Part shown: positions 1-5,475 of the stretch, one piece after another
Layout of the letters: the number at the start of each line of letters is the position of its first letter
Numbering within the stretch: position 1 is the stretch's first letter
Source: an uncultured Eubacterium sp.
GTDB taxonomy: Bacteria; Bacillota_A; Clostridia; Lachnospirales; Lachnospiraceae
Direction: 5' to 3'
Length of the DNA: 9,434 nucleotides
NCBI GenBank assembly: GCA_948560485.1
Contig: CAOXUF010000065.1
Location: 1 to 9,434 of the forward strand
Translations under genes and position numbers: made by a program
The notes under the pieces: generated by a model
What the model was told of the DNA's origin: nothing
The model's input: the letters and a program-made list of their open reading frames with translations, nothing else
Databases searched by the model: none

Positions 1-174
1 AAAACTCTTAATCATTGGAAAGTATTTCAGGATGCTACAGACGAGGAAGTGAATGTATATCGTGAATGGTTACTTTCTATGAAAAATGTAGAAGAAATTG
101 AAACGAGAATCAGTTTTGGAAACATTCAGTGGAAATATGAAAAGAACAAGAAATGGAACAATATTGTTTTGTGA
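1..174 (+). CDS. 3' end of a hypothetical protein (truncated by the window edge)
   Basis: The first reading frame is open from base 1 to a TGA at 172-174, giving the last 57 residues of a protein whose start lies outside the window. The visible part is hydrophilic and likely helical, with 'DATDEEVNVYREWL' near the front and a Lys/Trp-rich tail ending in 'KWNNIVL'. I see no catalytic motif, signal peptide or membrane segment. The stop codon falls inside the ribosome-binding site of the next gene, so the two are probably co-transcribed and perhaps translationally coupled. Function unknown. Confidence 0.75.
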   Translation, partial: KTLNHWKVFQDATDEEVNVYREWLLSMKNVEEIETRISFGNIQWKYEKNKKWNNIVL

Positions 175-185
175 GGAGAAATAGA

Positions 186-482
186 ATGAGTAGTATTATT
201 AACGGTGTCGCATCTGAGTATGATATGCAGAAAGTATCAAGAACTTATGAAAGTAATAGTAAATTACCACAAACAAACTGCAATATTCCAATGCCAAATA
301 TTAAAAACGCTGGCGAAAGAATTTGTGAGAATTGTAATAAAGAAGATGTGTGTAAATATAAAGAAGAATGTATGAAAGCTGTAAAAGATATTTTAGACAT
401 TGAAAGCAGAACAAATGTGTTTATTAGAATAAATATCAACTGTAAAAAATGGAGTGGTAAACCTGCTATTGGTATAAGATAG
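186..482 (+). CDS. Small Cys-cluster (putative zinc-binding) phage-type protein
   Basis: This is a 98-aa protein. I chose the ATG at 186 because GAGGAG at 173-178 sits 7 nt upstream; an upstream in-frame ATG at 153 lies inside the previous gene and has no ribosome-binding site. The middle carries 'CENCNKEDVC' (Cys47, Cys50, Cys56), followed by Cys62 and a helix. The C-terminus is a likely beta strand, 'FIRININCKKW', with Cys86. The spacing C-x2-C-x5-C plus a distal Cys suggests a small structural metal site. Proteins with this look are common in Firmicute phages and mobile elements, as I recall, and have no known function. It follows the partial gene at 1-174 with only 11 bases between them. 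Confidence 0.85.
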   Translation: MSSIINGVASEYDMQKVSRTYESNSKLPQTNCNIPMPNIKNAGERICENCNKEDVCKYKEECMKAVKDILDIESRTNVFIRININCKKWSGKPAIGIR

Positions 483-517
483 CAATCAAATTTTCATTTC
501 AACGGATTAGTTAAAAT

Positions 518-772
518 ATAGGGGTAATTGATAAGTTGCTAAAATATTTTTTCATCTGGCATAGAGTTATAAATTGGACAATTATTACAGCCGCCATTTG
601 GACAATTTCTAATTTCAAGTCTTTGTTTATTATATTTTGGTTCAAGATGGTGATCGTTTTCATAACCTACACGAATAGTTGTTTCTTCGCCAGTTTTTCG
701 ACATATTCCAGAAGCATTTACATATTCAAAGTTGCTCATGTTTACCTCCCATATTAAGTGGATTACCCCTAT
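518..772. repeat. 11-bp perfect inverted repeat flanking a minus-strand gene
   Basis: ATAGGGGTAAT at 518-528 is exactly complementary to ATTACCCCTAT at 762-772. The two arms bracket the whole minus-strand gene at 539-739. The right arm lies at the predicted transcription start of that gene and the left arm just beyond its stop codon, so the 5' and 3' ends of the mRNA could pair. Alternatives are a pair of operator sites or the terminal repeats of a tiny inserted cassette. I found no target-site duplication beside the arms. Confidence 0.6.
539..739 (-). CDS. Small Cys-motif protein, 66 aa, minus strand
   Basis: The ATG at 739 is preceded on the minus strand by GGAGGT four bases away, and a clear promoter lies at 779-806. 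An upstream in-frame ATG at 802 would lie within the -35 element, so it is rejected. The protein has Cys13 in an 'ICRKTGE' turn, a strand 'TTIRVGYEN', a strand 'RLEIRNC', and a C-terminal 'NCPNGGCNNCPIYN' knot (Cys46, Cys51, Cys54). The four cysteines in two clusters fit a tiny zinc-ribbon-like fold; that is inference. It is a lone gene pointing against its neighbours, which suggests independent expression and possibly separate acquisition. No function can be assigned. A plus-strand frame at 536-757 is its shadow. Confidence 0.85.
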   Translation of the reverse strand: MSNFEYVNASGICRKTGEETTIRVGYENDHHLEPKYNKQRLEIRNCPNGGCNNCPIYNSMPDEKIF

Positions 773-778
773 GCATAT

Positions 779-806
779 AGTATAGCATAAAACAATAAAC
801 AAGCAA
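779..806 (-). promoter_or_regulatory. Sigma-A-type promoter for the 66-aa minus-strand gene
   Basis: Read on the minus strand, TTGCTT (801-806) is followed after 16 bases by TATACT (779-784), matching TTGACA and TATAAT at 4 and 5 positions. The predicted start near 772 falls on the right arm of the inverted repeat, giving a short leader before GGAGGT and the ATG at 739. Confidence 0.7.
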
Positions 807-856
807 CAACAAAATAATACGTAAATAATTATTAGAACGAAAGGAAAACGAAAATA

Positions 857-1033
857 ATGCCAGATGAAGTATTGGTATCAATGGAAGATCAGATTATTGA
901 GCGTTTTATGGATAGATTAAAAGGATTACTGTTTTCTGATCCGAGAATTCATAAAGCAGATGCTTTTTATGTTGTTGATAATGTAAACAAAGCAGCAATT
1001 AGTTATGACAGGCTTTATAAAAAGGAGAAGTAA
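857..1033 (+). CDS. Hypothetical 58-aa protein
   Basis: A short frame runs from ATG 857 to TAA 1031-1033. AAAGGA at 840-845 is a modest ribosome-binding site with rather long (11-nt) spacing. The protein is acidic and helical at the front ('MEDQIIERFMDRLKGLLF') and ends in 'ISYDRLYKKEK'. It has no cysteine, membrane segment or recognisable motif. An internal Met9 is the alternative start, without a better ribosome-binding site. The next gene begins on the base after its stop codon, and that gene's AAGGAG lies in the last codons here, so the pair is an operon with coupled translation. It is the first plus-strand gene after the divergent promoter region. I do not recognise a family. Confidence 0.75.
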   Translation: MPDEVLVSMEDQIIERFMDRLKGLLFSDPRIHKADAFYVVDNVNKAAISYDRLYKKEK

Positions 1034-1294
1034 ATGACAGTAGAACAGAAAATTGATTATATGATTCAGTCTTTGCAGTTAGCAAAAGAAGAAATTGCTT
1101 ATACAAAAGAGTACATGAATAAAAGAGAGAAAGACGATAATTTTTTTCAATATGGACATATGGGATATGATAGCAGAAATCCAAACGGAACAATTATCAG
1201 AGAAAGTTTAAAACAGGTAGGTAGGATGGCAAATATCGTGGCAAATGATGTGATTCTGAGTCCATATTGTAGCCAGTTATTTAGAGAGCAATAA
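1034..1294 (+). CDS. Hypothetical 86-aa helical protein
   Basis: The start ATG at 1034 follows the upstream TAA directly and has AAGGAG at 1022-1027 with 6-nt spacing. The N-terminal half is a long predicted helix ('IDYMIQSLQLAKEEIAYTKEY', continuing to about residue 35). The middle is an aromatic and glycine-rich loop ('QYGHMGYDSRNPNG'), and the C-terminal half is a second helix ending in 'SPYCSQLFREQ'. No enzyme motif, signal peptide or membrane segment is visible. Size and operon position fit the small accessory proteins of phages. Function unknown. Confidence 0.8.
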   Translation: MTVEQKIDYMIQSLQLAKEEIAYTKEYMNKREKDDNFFQYGHMGYDSRNPNGTIIRESLKQVGRMANIVANDVILSPYCSQLFREQ

Positions 1295-1318
1295 ATCAAC
1301 TCTTTCATTGGCAAAATT

Positions 1319-1325
1319 GGAGGTG
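1319..1325 (+). promoter_or_regulatory. Strong ribosome-binding site without a usable ATG/GTG/TTG
   Basis: GGAGGTG is a near-perfect Shine-Dalgarno sequence. The ATG at 1328 is followed at once by TAG, so it cannot serve a gene. In the frame of the downstream zinc-ribbon gene the candidates are GTA (1330), GCT (1333) and ATT (1336). Confidence 0.65.
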
Positions 1326-1329
1326 AAAT

Positions 1330-1605
1330 GTAGCTATTAAGAAGAAAAAATTAAGATATGGATATGAATTTATCACTTGTCCTATATGTAAATCAAAAAC
1401 TTTCGACTACTGTTCCTATTCTGAATGGGGTTGGGGAACAGTAGAGCAACATGGATATTGCGATAGATGTGGATACGTTATTAAACAAGCATATTCGCCT
1501 TCTATGGAAGCTTTTTTAGATATTAAGAAGGGATTTGAAAATTCATTTGGAGAATATTATCCAAAGAATATTAAAAGGCATAAAAGGATAAGAAAAAAAA
1601 ACTAA
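1330..1605 (+). CDS. Zinc-ribbon protein with a non-canonical start codon
   Basis: The frame is open from the TGA at 1324-1326 to TAA 1603-1605. It encodes a convincing zinc ribbon: 'CPIC' at residues 17-20 and 'YCDRCGY' at about 43-49 (numbered from GTA 1330), plus Cys28. A conserved-looking 'EWGWGTVEQHGYC' lies between, and the tail is very basic ('NIKRHKRIRKKN'). Together these suggest nucleic-acid or ribonucleoprotein binding; that is inference. The first canonical start in frame is ATG 1504, after the whole ribbon, which would leave only 33 residues. With GTA 1330 as start the N-terminus would read 'MAIKKKKLRYGYEF'; ATT 1336 is the alternative (89 aa). GGAGGTG at 1319-1325 supports initiation here. 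The exact start is uncertain but the gene is well supported. Confidence 0.75.
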   Translation, partial: VAIKKKKLRYGYEFITCPICKSKTFDYCSYSEWGWGTVEQHGYCDRCGYVIKQAYSPSMEAFLDIKKGFENSFGEYYPKNIKRHKRIRKKN

Positions 1606-1677
1606 ATTTTAAAAATATAGAGATGAATCCAAAATGGGTATTTTATACATAAAAGTTATTATTTGTGAGGTGGTTAA

Positions 1678-2970
1678 TTGAAGAGTAATATATTTATACC
1701 TAAGACAATAAATGTAGGATATCAGAATCGTTCTGGTACATACACAGGAAAATTAGCTTATGTAATTTATTATGATGAAAAAGGAAAGCTACGGAAAGAA
1801 GCATCTTGGAATAGCTGGCGTGATGAAAAGATTCCAAACGAAGAATTTGATAATGTGCCAACAACTGGATTTGTATTAAACAAAAAGGTTGGTGATTATT
1901 CTTCGGGCTGGGATCATAGACAAGCATATTGTAGAGTATACGATCCACGAAACTTTGAGTTTGAAATTACCATTGAAAATCTACTGTATATTCTTGAAAA
2001 TGCAAATTCCATCAAAGGTAAAGGACTTGAAGGAGAATTTGTTTATGGATGGGATGGTAAGGATTTGGTACTTATGCCAGTGGAGTCTCCTGATTATAAA
2101 CAGATCACAGAATATAACAAAATTGTTCATAATAATGAGAGTATTAAAGCAAAAGATTTGATTATAGGAGCTACATATTTAACCAAAAACAATGAAGAAA
2201 GAATTTATATGGGTAAATTTGATTATTATTCATATGGCTATAGATGGTTAGAAAACGGAGAATATAAAACTAGTAAAAATTCAGATGATATACCAACAGA
2301 AAGTGGCAGTGGTTATAATAGTTTGCATAGATATAAAATTCCTTATGATAATATTGACTATCTATATGGAAAATACTTTTGGTTTGCGTATAAATATTAT
2401 GATTATCATTACATAAATGGAGAAAAGGTTTATGAGGATACATATGAGTGGCATTTTGAACAATATAAGAGTATATCGGCAAACAAGTTTATTACTTGCG
2501 CTGATGGTAAATGCACACAAGATTATTCAGATATCTATGAATCAATGATACTAACAAATCATTTTTCTCCAAGAGACTTTGATAATTTAAAATACATTCC
2601 ATATACTTTTGAAGAATTTAAGGAATTTGCAGAGAAAACAGAAGATAGATACAATCAATGTACTATGAGTAGATATAATACGAAATATTTTTCTGATGGT
2701 TATTATAGATATGAAATTTCCTGTGATGATAAATCAAATTTATGGATAGTCAAACAATATGATTCAGAGAATGACAAAGATTTTTATGGTAGATTTGTTT
2801 TTGAAGACGAAGAAGTCAAAAATTATTGGGGAAGTAGAAAAACTATAAAAAAGGTTATTCCGATGACAATTGATGAATTATATGAAAGGTTAAAACCTTG
2901 CTATAAAGAAATTTATTTACAGAATGGAAAATTGTTTGGAAGGGAGTGCTACTATGGCAACGAAAAATGA
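1678..2970 (+). CDS. Tyrosine-rich hypothetical protein, 430 aa (phage-type family)
   Basis: TTG at 1678 is the start, with GAGGTG at 1667-1672 placed 5 nt upstream; no ATG is nearby. By my count about 51 of 430 residues are Tyr, densest at residues 181-260 (18 of 80). Three segments can be seen. Residues 1-150 are beta-rich with 'KLAYVIYYDEKGKLRK', 'YCRVYDPRNFEFEIT' and 'VYGWDGKDLVLMP'. Residues 155-265 resemble a small barrel ('LIIGATYLTK', 'ERIYMGKFDYY'). Residues 290-430 hold mixed helices and strands. There is no signal peptide, membrane span or catalytic signature. I have an impression of similar proteins in large Firmicute phages, but know no function. The last 17 bases overlap the next gene, so the two are translationally coupled. 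Confidence 0.85.
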   Translation: MKSNIFIPKTINVGYQNRSGTYTGKLAYVIYYDEKGKLRKEASWNSWRDEKIPNEEFDNVPTTGFVLNKKVGDYSSGWDHRQAYCRVYDPRNFEFEITIENLLYILENANSIKGKGLEGEFVYGWDGKDLVLMPVESPDYKQITEYNKIVHNNESIKAKDLIIGATYLTKNNEERIYMGKFDYYSYGYRWLENGEYKTSKNSDDIPTESGSGYNSLHRYKIPYDNIDYLYGKYFWFAYKYYDYHYINGEKVYEDTYEWHFEQYKSISANKFITCADGKCTQDYSDIYESMILTNHFSPRDFDNLKYIPYTFEEFKEFAEKTEDRYNQCTMSRYNTKYFSDGYYRYEISCDDKSNLWIVKQYDSENDKDFYGRFVFEDEEVKNYWGSRKTIKKVIPMTIDELYERLKPCYKEIYLQNGKLFGRECYYGNEK

Positions 2971-3358
2971 TGAAAGAGTTTTACAGCTAAAACAGGTTAT
3001 TGATAAGAAGAAGTTAGAACTAAATGTGTCAAAGAAGTTTACGCCACTTACAAATTGTGTCTTAGATTTGGAAGGACAAAAATATAATTTAAATGTTCTC
3101 CAATTTAATGATTTGCAGTTATTACTTGTTAGGCTGAATATGTATTTATTGTCAGCTAAAGATTTAAGAATCAGTTTAGAAATTTCAGGATATAACATTG
3201 CGGAATGGATCACGGATATCAAATGTAAAATTGAAATTTTCGAGTATAAGAAGAAAGAAGCAGAACTGAAGGCTTTAGAAACTAAGTTGGACAAGATGTT
3301 ATCTGATGAAAAGAAGACAGAATTGGAGTTGGATGAGATCACTGCGCTACTGAATTGA
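2954..3358 (+). CDS. Coiled-coil hypothetical protein, 134 aa
   Basis: I chose ATG 2954 over the in-frame ATG 2924 because AAGGGAG at 2939-2945 precedes it and 2924 has no ribosome-binding site. It overlaps the 3' end of the 430-aa gene in another frame. The N-terminus is a charged helix ('NDERVLQLKQVIDKKK'). A small beta-rich part follows ('TNCVLDLEGQKYNLNVLQ'), then amphipathic helices (residues 50-85). The last 45 residues form a strongly charged coiled coil ('KKKEAELKALETKLDKML' onward to 'ELELDEITALLN'). It probably forms oligomers. I recall similar proteins in Firmicute phages and mobile elements, without known function. Its TGA lies inside the GAGGAG of the next gene, indicating coupling. 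Confidence 0.85.
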   Translation: MATKNDERVLQLKQVIDKKKLELNVSKKFTPLTNCVLDLEGQKYNLNVLQFNDLQLLLVRLNMYLLSAKDLRISLEISGYNIAEWITDIKCKIEIFEYKKKEAELKALETKLDKMLSDEKKTELELDEITALLN

Positions 3359-3371
3359 GGAGAAGAGCAAG

Positions 3372-3758
3372 TTGACATTAAAAACAAGAGCAAAATGTAC
3401 AAAGATAAATAAAAAGTCTCAGAGTCCTGCCTTTAAAGACTTGGAAATTGGAGATCAAATTGAATTTTCAATAGAAATTAAGGCAGTTGGCTGGAACAGA
3501 GGGAGTCATGCTGCATATATAAATTGTCTTAATCCTAAGACACATAATGAAAGTAAACTATCCTTTAACCAAATTGGTAGAACTTTAGATTGTTTTGAAT
3601 TTGAAGAAATAAATCAAAATTATGACAAAATTCTTGATGAAATAGAGACAAAAGATCCAGAAGTTTTTTATGCGGGTGGTCGTTGGGATTTATATAAAGA
3701 TGGATTTATGGATGCCAAAAGAGAAATATGCGATTTGTTAAAAAATATCTCTGGATAA
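3372..3758 (+). CDS. Beta-rich hypothetical protein, 128 aa
   Basis: The start is TTG 3372, 9 nt after GAGGAG (3357-3362), which overlaps the stop codon of the preceding gene. Residues 20-80 read as a small beta domain ('LEIGDQIEFSIEIKAVGWN', 'HAAYINCLNP', 'SKLSFNQIGRTLDCFEFEE') with an OB- or SH3-like strand pattern; this is judged by eye only. Residues 85-128 are helical and end in 'FMDAKREICDLLKNISG'. The N-terminus is basic ('KTRAKCTKINKK'), which would suit nucleic-acid binding, but no specific motif proves it. No membrane segment is present. Function unknown. Confidence 0.82.
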   Translation: MTLKTRAKCTKINKKSQSPAFKDLEIGDQIEFSIEIKAVGWNRGSHAAYINCLNPKTHNESKLSFNQIGRTLDCFEFEEINQNYDKILDEIETKDPEVFYAGGRWDLYKDGFMDAKREICDLLKNISG

Positions 3759-3783
3759 AATTTTGCTTTTATCGTTAAAGAAA

Positions 3784-3789
3784 GAGGTG
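3784..3789 (+). promoter_or_regulatory. Ribosome-binding site paired with an ATA codon
   Basis: GAGGTG sits 6 nt before ATA 3796. A TAA at 3793-3795 is in frame just ahead, so nothing further upstream can be the start. The next canonical start in frame is TTG 3970, 58 codons later. Confidence 0.65.
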
Positions 3790-3795
3790 ATATAA

Positions 3796-4308
3796 ATACA
3801 AAAAATTAAAGAGAATTTACGAAAGTTTAAACATAAGTATTTATTTTGGATTATCAGTTATTATGTCATAGCCTTACTTATAACATTCGGTTGGCAAGGG
3901 CTTGAACTTCTATTCTATGGAGAAATACAACATAGAATCGTTGATGACATTATTGGTGGAATATTTCTATTGTCGATTCTGATAAATCTTGTATTTATAA
4001 GAGCAATTTATATTTCTAAAGCGGATTGTGATAAATATATTGTTTTGGATAAAGAAGAATATAAAAATGCTCAAAGTAAAAAGTATGAGAAATACTATTG
4101 CGTTCTAAAAACGTTGGAGAACAATTTGAAAATTTCTGACATTATCATTTCAAATACAATCAAAAATGAGAATGGAGAGGAGACAAGCACCATCAAATTT
4201 GATAGTGTAAAGGCGTTTGCCCAAAATATGAAATGTTTCAATGATTTGAACATTCGGTATATTGAGAAACAGTTAGGAGAGAACGAAGAAGATGAGAAAC
4301 ATGATTAA
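3796..4308 (+). CDS. Two-TM membrane protein with soluble C-terminal domain; probable ATA start
   Basis: The frame opens right after TAA 3793-3795. With ATA 3796 as start it gives 170 aa. Residues 1-14 are basic ('QKIKENLRKFKHK'). Residues 15-33 are a membrane span ('YLFWIISYYVIALLITFGW'), and about 52-73 a second one ('GGIFLLSILINLVFIRAIYI'). The remaining roughly 95 residues are charged and probably cytoplasmic by the positive-inside rule. The only canonical alternative, TTG 3970, would start inside the second span and discard the first. A weak GGTGGA precedes 3970, so that shorter form is not fully excluded. The 3' end overlaps the next gene by 17 bases. The function is unknown; this layout is typical of phage envelope-associated accessory proteins. 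Confidence 0.75.
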   Translation: MQKIKENLRKFKHKYLFWIISYYVIALLITFGWQGLELLFYGEIQHRIVDDIIGGIFLLSILINLVFIRAIYISKADCDKYIVLDKEEYKNAQSKKYEKYYCVLKTLENNLKISDIIISNTIKNENGEETSTIKFDSVKAFAQNMKCFNDLNIRYIEKQLGENEEDEKHD

Positions 4309-4747
4309 AGGAATTGTAAGAAAAGTAAAAGATTATTTTCAATATAAATTTATGACAGGTCATATTTGTATTGGTAATCTAACATTGTTTGGTAGAAACG
4401 CAATGCACTGGGGAGGACATTTATATACAAAGAAATATGGCTACATATGTTTTAGGCTTCCATTCACTGATGATGGTAGATGGTTTCCACTTTACTTATA
4501 TTTTAGTCCAAATGCTACTCCTTGGGCAGCAACATTTATGTTAGGGAGAAAAGCACATAGAGATGATTGGGTAAAAGCAAGAATTCGATATAGCTGTTTT
4601 GGACACAATTTTGATGTTCAAGGTTGGAATAGAGAATATGAAATGGAAAATTATGCAATATTACGTGGAATAAATAATATGGTTGCTCCAAGCAAATGGA
4701 CTTATCAAAATTATGCGAAGGAGCATGGATATAATAAAGAGCCTTAA
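4292..4747 (+). CDS. Hypothetical protein, 151 aa, phage-type
   Basis: ATG 4292 overlaps the end of the membrane-protein gene. AGGAG at 4275-4279 is 12 nt upstream; ATG 4301 is an alternative start. The N-terminus is a basic amphipathic helix ('IKGIVRKVKDYFQYKFM'). Residues 25-95 are aromatic- and glycine-rich, with 'FGRNAMHWGGHLYTKKYGYICFRLPF' split over two likely strands, 'GRWFPLYLYFSPNATPW' and 'MLGRKAHRDDW'. The rest is mixed, ending 'YAKEHGYNKEP'. His, Trp and Asp residues are clustered but form no catalytic triad or metal motif that I can name. Coupling to the membrane protein suggests a joint role. A convergent hairpin follows after 15 bases. Confidence 0.82.
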   Translation: MRNMIKGIVRKVKDYFQYKFMTGHICIGNLTLFGRNAMHWGGHLYTKKYGYICFRLPFTDDGRWFPLYLYFSPNATPWAATFMLGRKAHRDDWVKARIRYSCFGHNFDVQGWNREYEMENYAILRGINNMVAPSKWTYQNYAKEHGYNKEP

Positions 4748-4762
4748 AACCAGAGTTTCAAG

Positions 4763-4795
4763 GCAGATACTATAATTATGATTTATAATATCTGC
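4763..4795. terminator. Hairpin between convergent genes (possible two-way terminator)
   Basis: GCAGATA (4763-4769) pairs with TATCTGC (4789-4795). After one C-A mismatch, TATAA (4771-4775) pairs with TTATA (4783-4787), leaving a 7-base loop. This gives 12 pairs. It lies exactly between the stop codons of a plus-strand and a minus-strand gene (4747 and 4815). Neither side has a long T run, so intrinsic termination may be weak. Confidence 0.5.
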
Positions 4796-4814
4796 TAGAA
4801 AAAGTTTGTTTATA

Positions 4815-5303
4815 TTAGCTGTTTAAGGTATCTATTTTTTCCTCAATAGTATGAAGTAGCCTGCGAAAATCAATTATGATTGGAATTTCATAAGGATACA
4901 ATTCGTCCTCATTTAATGGTAATTTTATTTTTAAAAGCATATCATGGATGTCTGAGAGTTCTTGCAATTGTAAATTATTTCGATCAATATAGCAAGACAC
5001 CTTATTTGTTAAATCAGTGAGACCAGCAATATTACCATAACGAAGTATATCAATTTGATTGACATATTCATCTGATTTTGGTAGAGAATTGTTCCAACTA
5101 ATTATTTGTTTTTGACTTTCTAATTCAGCGTTAATTTTTGCTAATATTTGAGAAGTATCAGCATCCTTTTCTTTTAGACTTTTTTCAATTTCTAAACGTA
5201 TATCATTTTTGGATTTTTTGTTACTTCTGTAACTTATGTATGCCACAATTATTGGAGAAATAATAACGAGAATATCCTTTATTGCAGTTAAATATGCGTC
5301 CAT
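4815..5303 (-). CDS. N-terminally anchored membrane/coiled-coil protein, 162 aa
   Basis: ATG 5303 on the minus strand has AAGGAT about 9 nt upstream and an extended -10 promoter further up. Residues 8-25 form one membrane span ('IKDILVIISPIIVAYISY'). 'RSNKKSK' follows, so the bulk should face the cytoplasm (positive-inside rule). Residues 33-75 are a charged likely coiled coil ('IRLEIEKSLKEKD', 'ILAKINAELESQKQII'), and the rest is helical with a 'PLNEDELYPYE' turn. It is monocistronic and opposed to all its neighbours, which fits a moron-type gene expressed independently of the surrounding operon, for example in lysogeny. A superinfection-exclusion or other envelope role is possible but speculative; nothing in the sequence proves it. 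Confidence 0.85.
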   Translation of the reverse strand: MDAYLTAIKDILVIISPIIVAYISYRSNKKSKNDIRLEIEKSLKEKDADTSQILAKINAELESQKQIISWNNSLPKSDEYVNQIDILRYGNIAGLTDLTNKVSCYIDRNNLQLQELSDIHDMLLKIKLPLNEDELYPYEIPIIIDFRRLLHTIEEKIDTLNS

Positions 5304-5349
5304 ATGTGTTCTATCCTTAATTCTTAATTGGATTCTTAGTGTTTATAGA

Positions 5350-5358
5350 ATTATATCA
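5350..5358 (-). promoter_or_regulatory. Extended -10 promoter for the minus-strand membrane-protein gene
   Basis: Read on the minus strand, TGA (5358-5356) is directly followed by TATAAT (5355-5350), a perfect extended -10 element (TGnTATAAT). The -35 region 17 bases further up is poor, as usual for this promoter class. It lies about 47 bases before ATG 5303. Confidence 0.65.
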
Positions 5359-5462
5359 CAAAAATGTATGAAAATCTATATGAAATAAAAATTGATTAAA
5401 ATGGAGAAAAAGAAGATGTGAGAAAAGAAAGCAATGAAATTTTTGAATTGAGATGAAGAATT

Positions 5463-5468
5463 GAGGTG
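5463..5468 (+). promoter_or_regulatory. Ribosome-binding site paired with an ATA codon
   Basis: GAGGTG sits 7 nt before ATA 5476. TGA 5467-5469 is in frame upstream, so initiation must happen after it; the only codons before the conserved-looking protein begins are CAA, ATT (4-nt spacing) and ATA. Confidence 0.65.
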
Positions 5469-5475
5469 ACAAATT

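Larger units (their letters stand above)
5304..5475. other. Divergent intergenic region
   Basis: This is the longest gene-free stretch in the window. It holds the minus-strand promoter at 5350-5358 and, on the plus strand, a purine-rich leader running into GAGGTG at 5463-5468. I could not find a convincing plus-strand -35/-10 pair. GAATTGAG occurs twice, 13 bases apart (5445-5452 and 5458-5465), the second overlapping the ribosome-binding site. A 6-codon frame from ATG 5401 ends at once and is not a gene. Confidence 0.5.

Noticed and set aside
536..757. Plus-strand open frame of 73 codons
   Set aside because: It is the antisense shadow of the minus-strand gene at 539-739, has no ribosome-binding site, and translates to an improbable Phe/Ile/Trp-rich string.
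825..834. AATAATTATT palindrome upstream of the 58-aa gene
   Set aside because: A 10-base AT-only palindrome is expected by chance in DNA of this composition.
1328..1333. ATG at 1328 as start of the zinc-ribbon gene
   Set aside because: It is followed immediately by TAG and is in another frame; it is kept only as a possible start-stop element.
2917..3402. Minus-strand open frame of 161 codons
   Set aside because: It mirrors the coiled-coil gene at 2954-3358, is Ser/Phe-rich as expected for antisense of Lys/Glu codons, and has no ribosome-binding site or promoter.
3970..3972. TTG 3970 as the true start of the membrane protein
   Set aside because: It falls within a membrane span and ignores the better ribosome-binding site and 58 open coding-like codons upstream. 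It remains possible as a secondary start.
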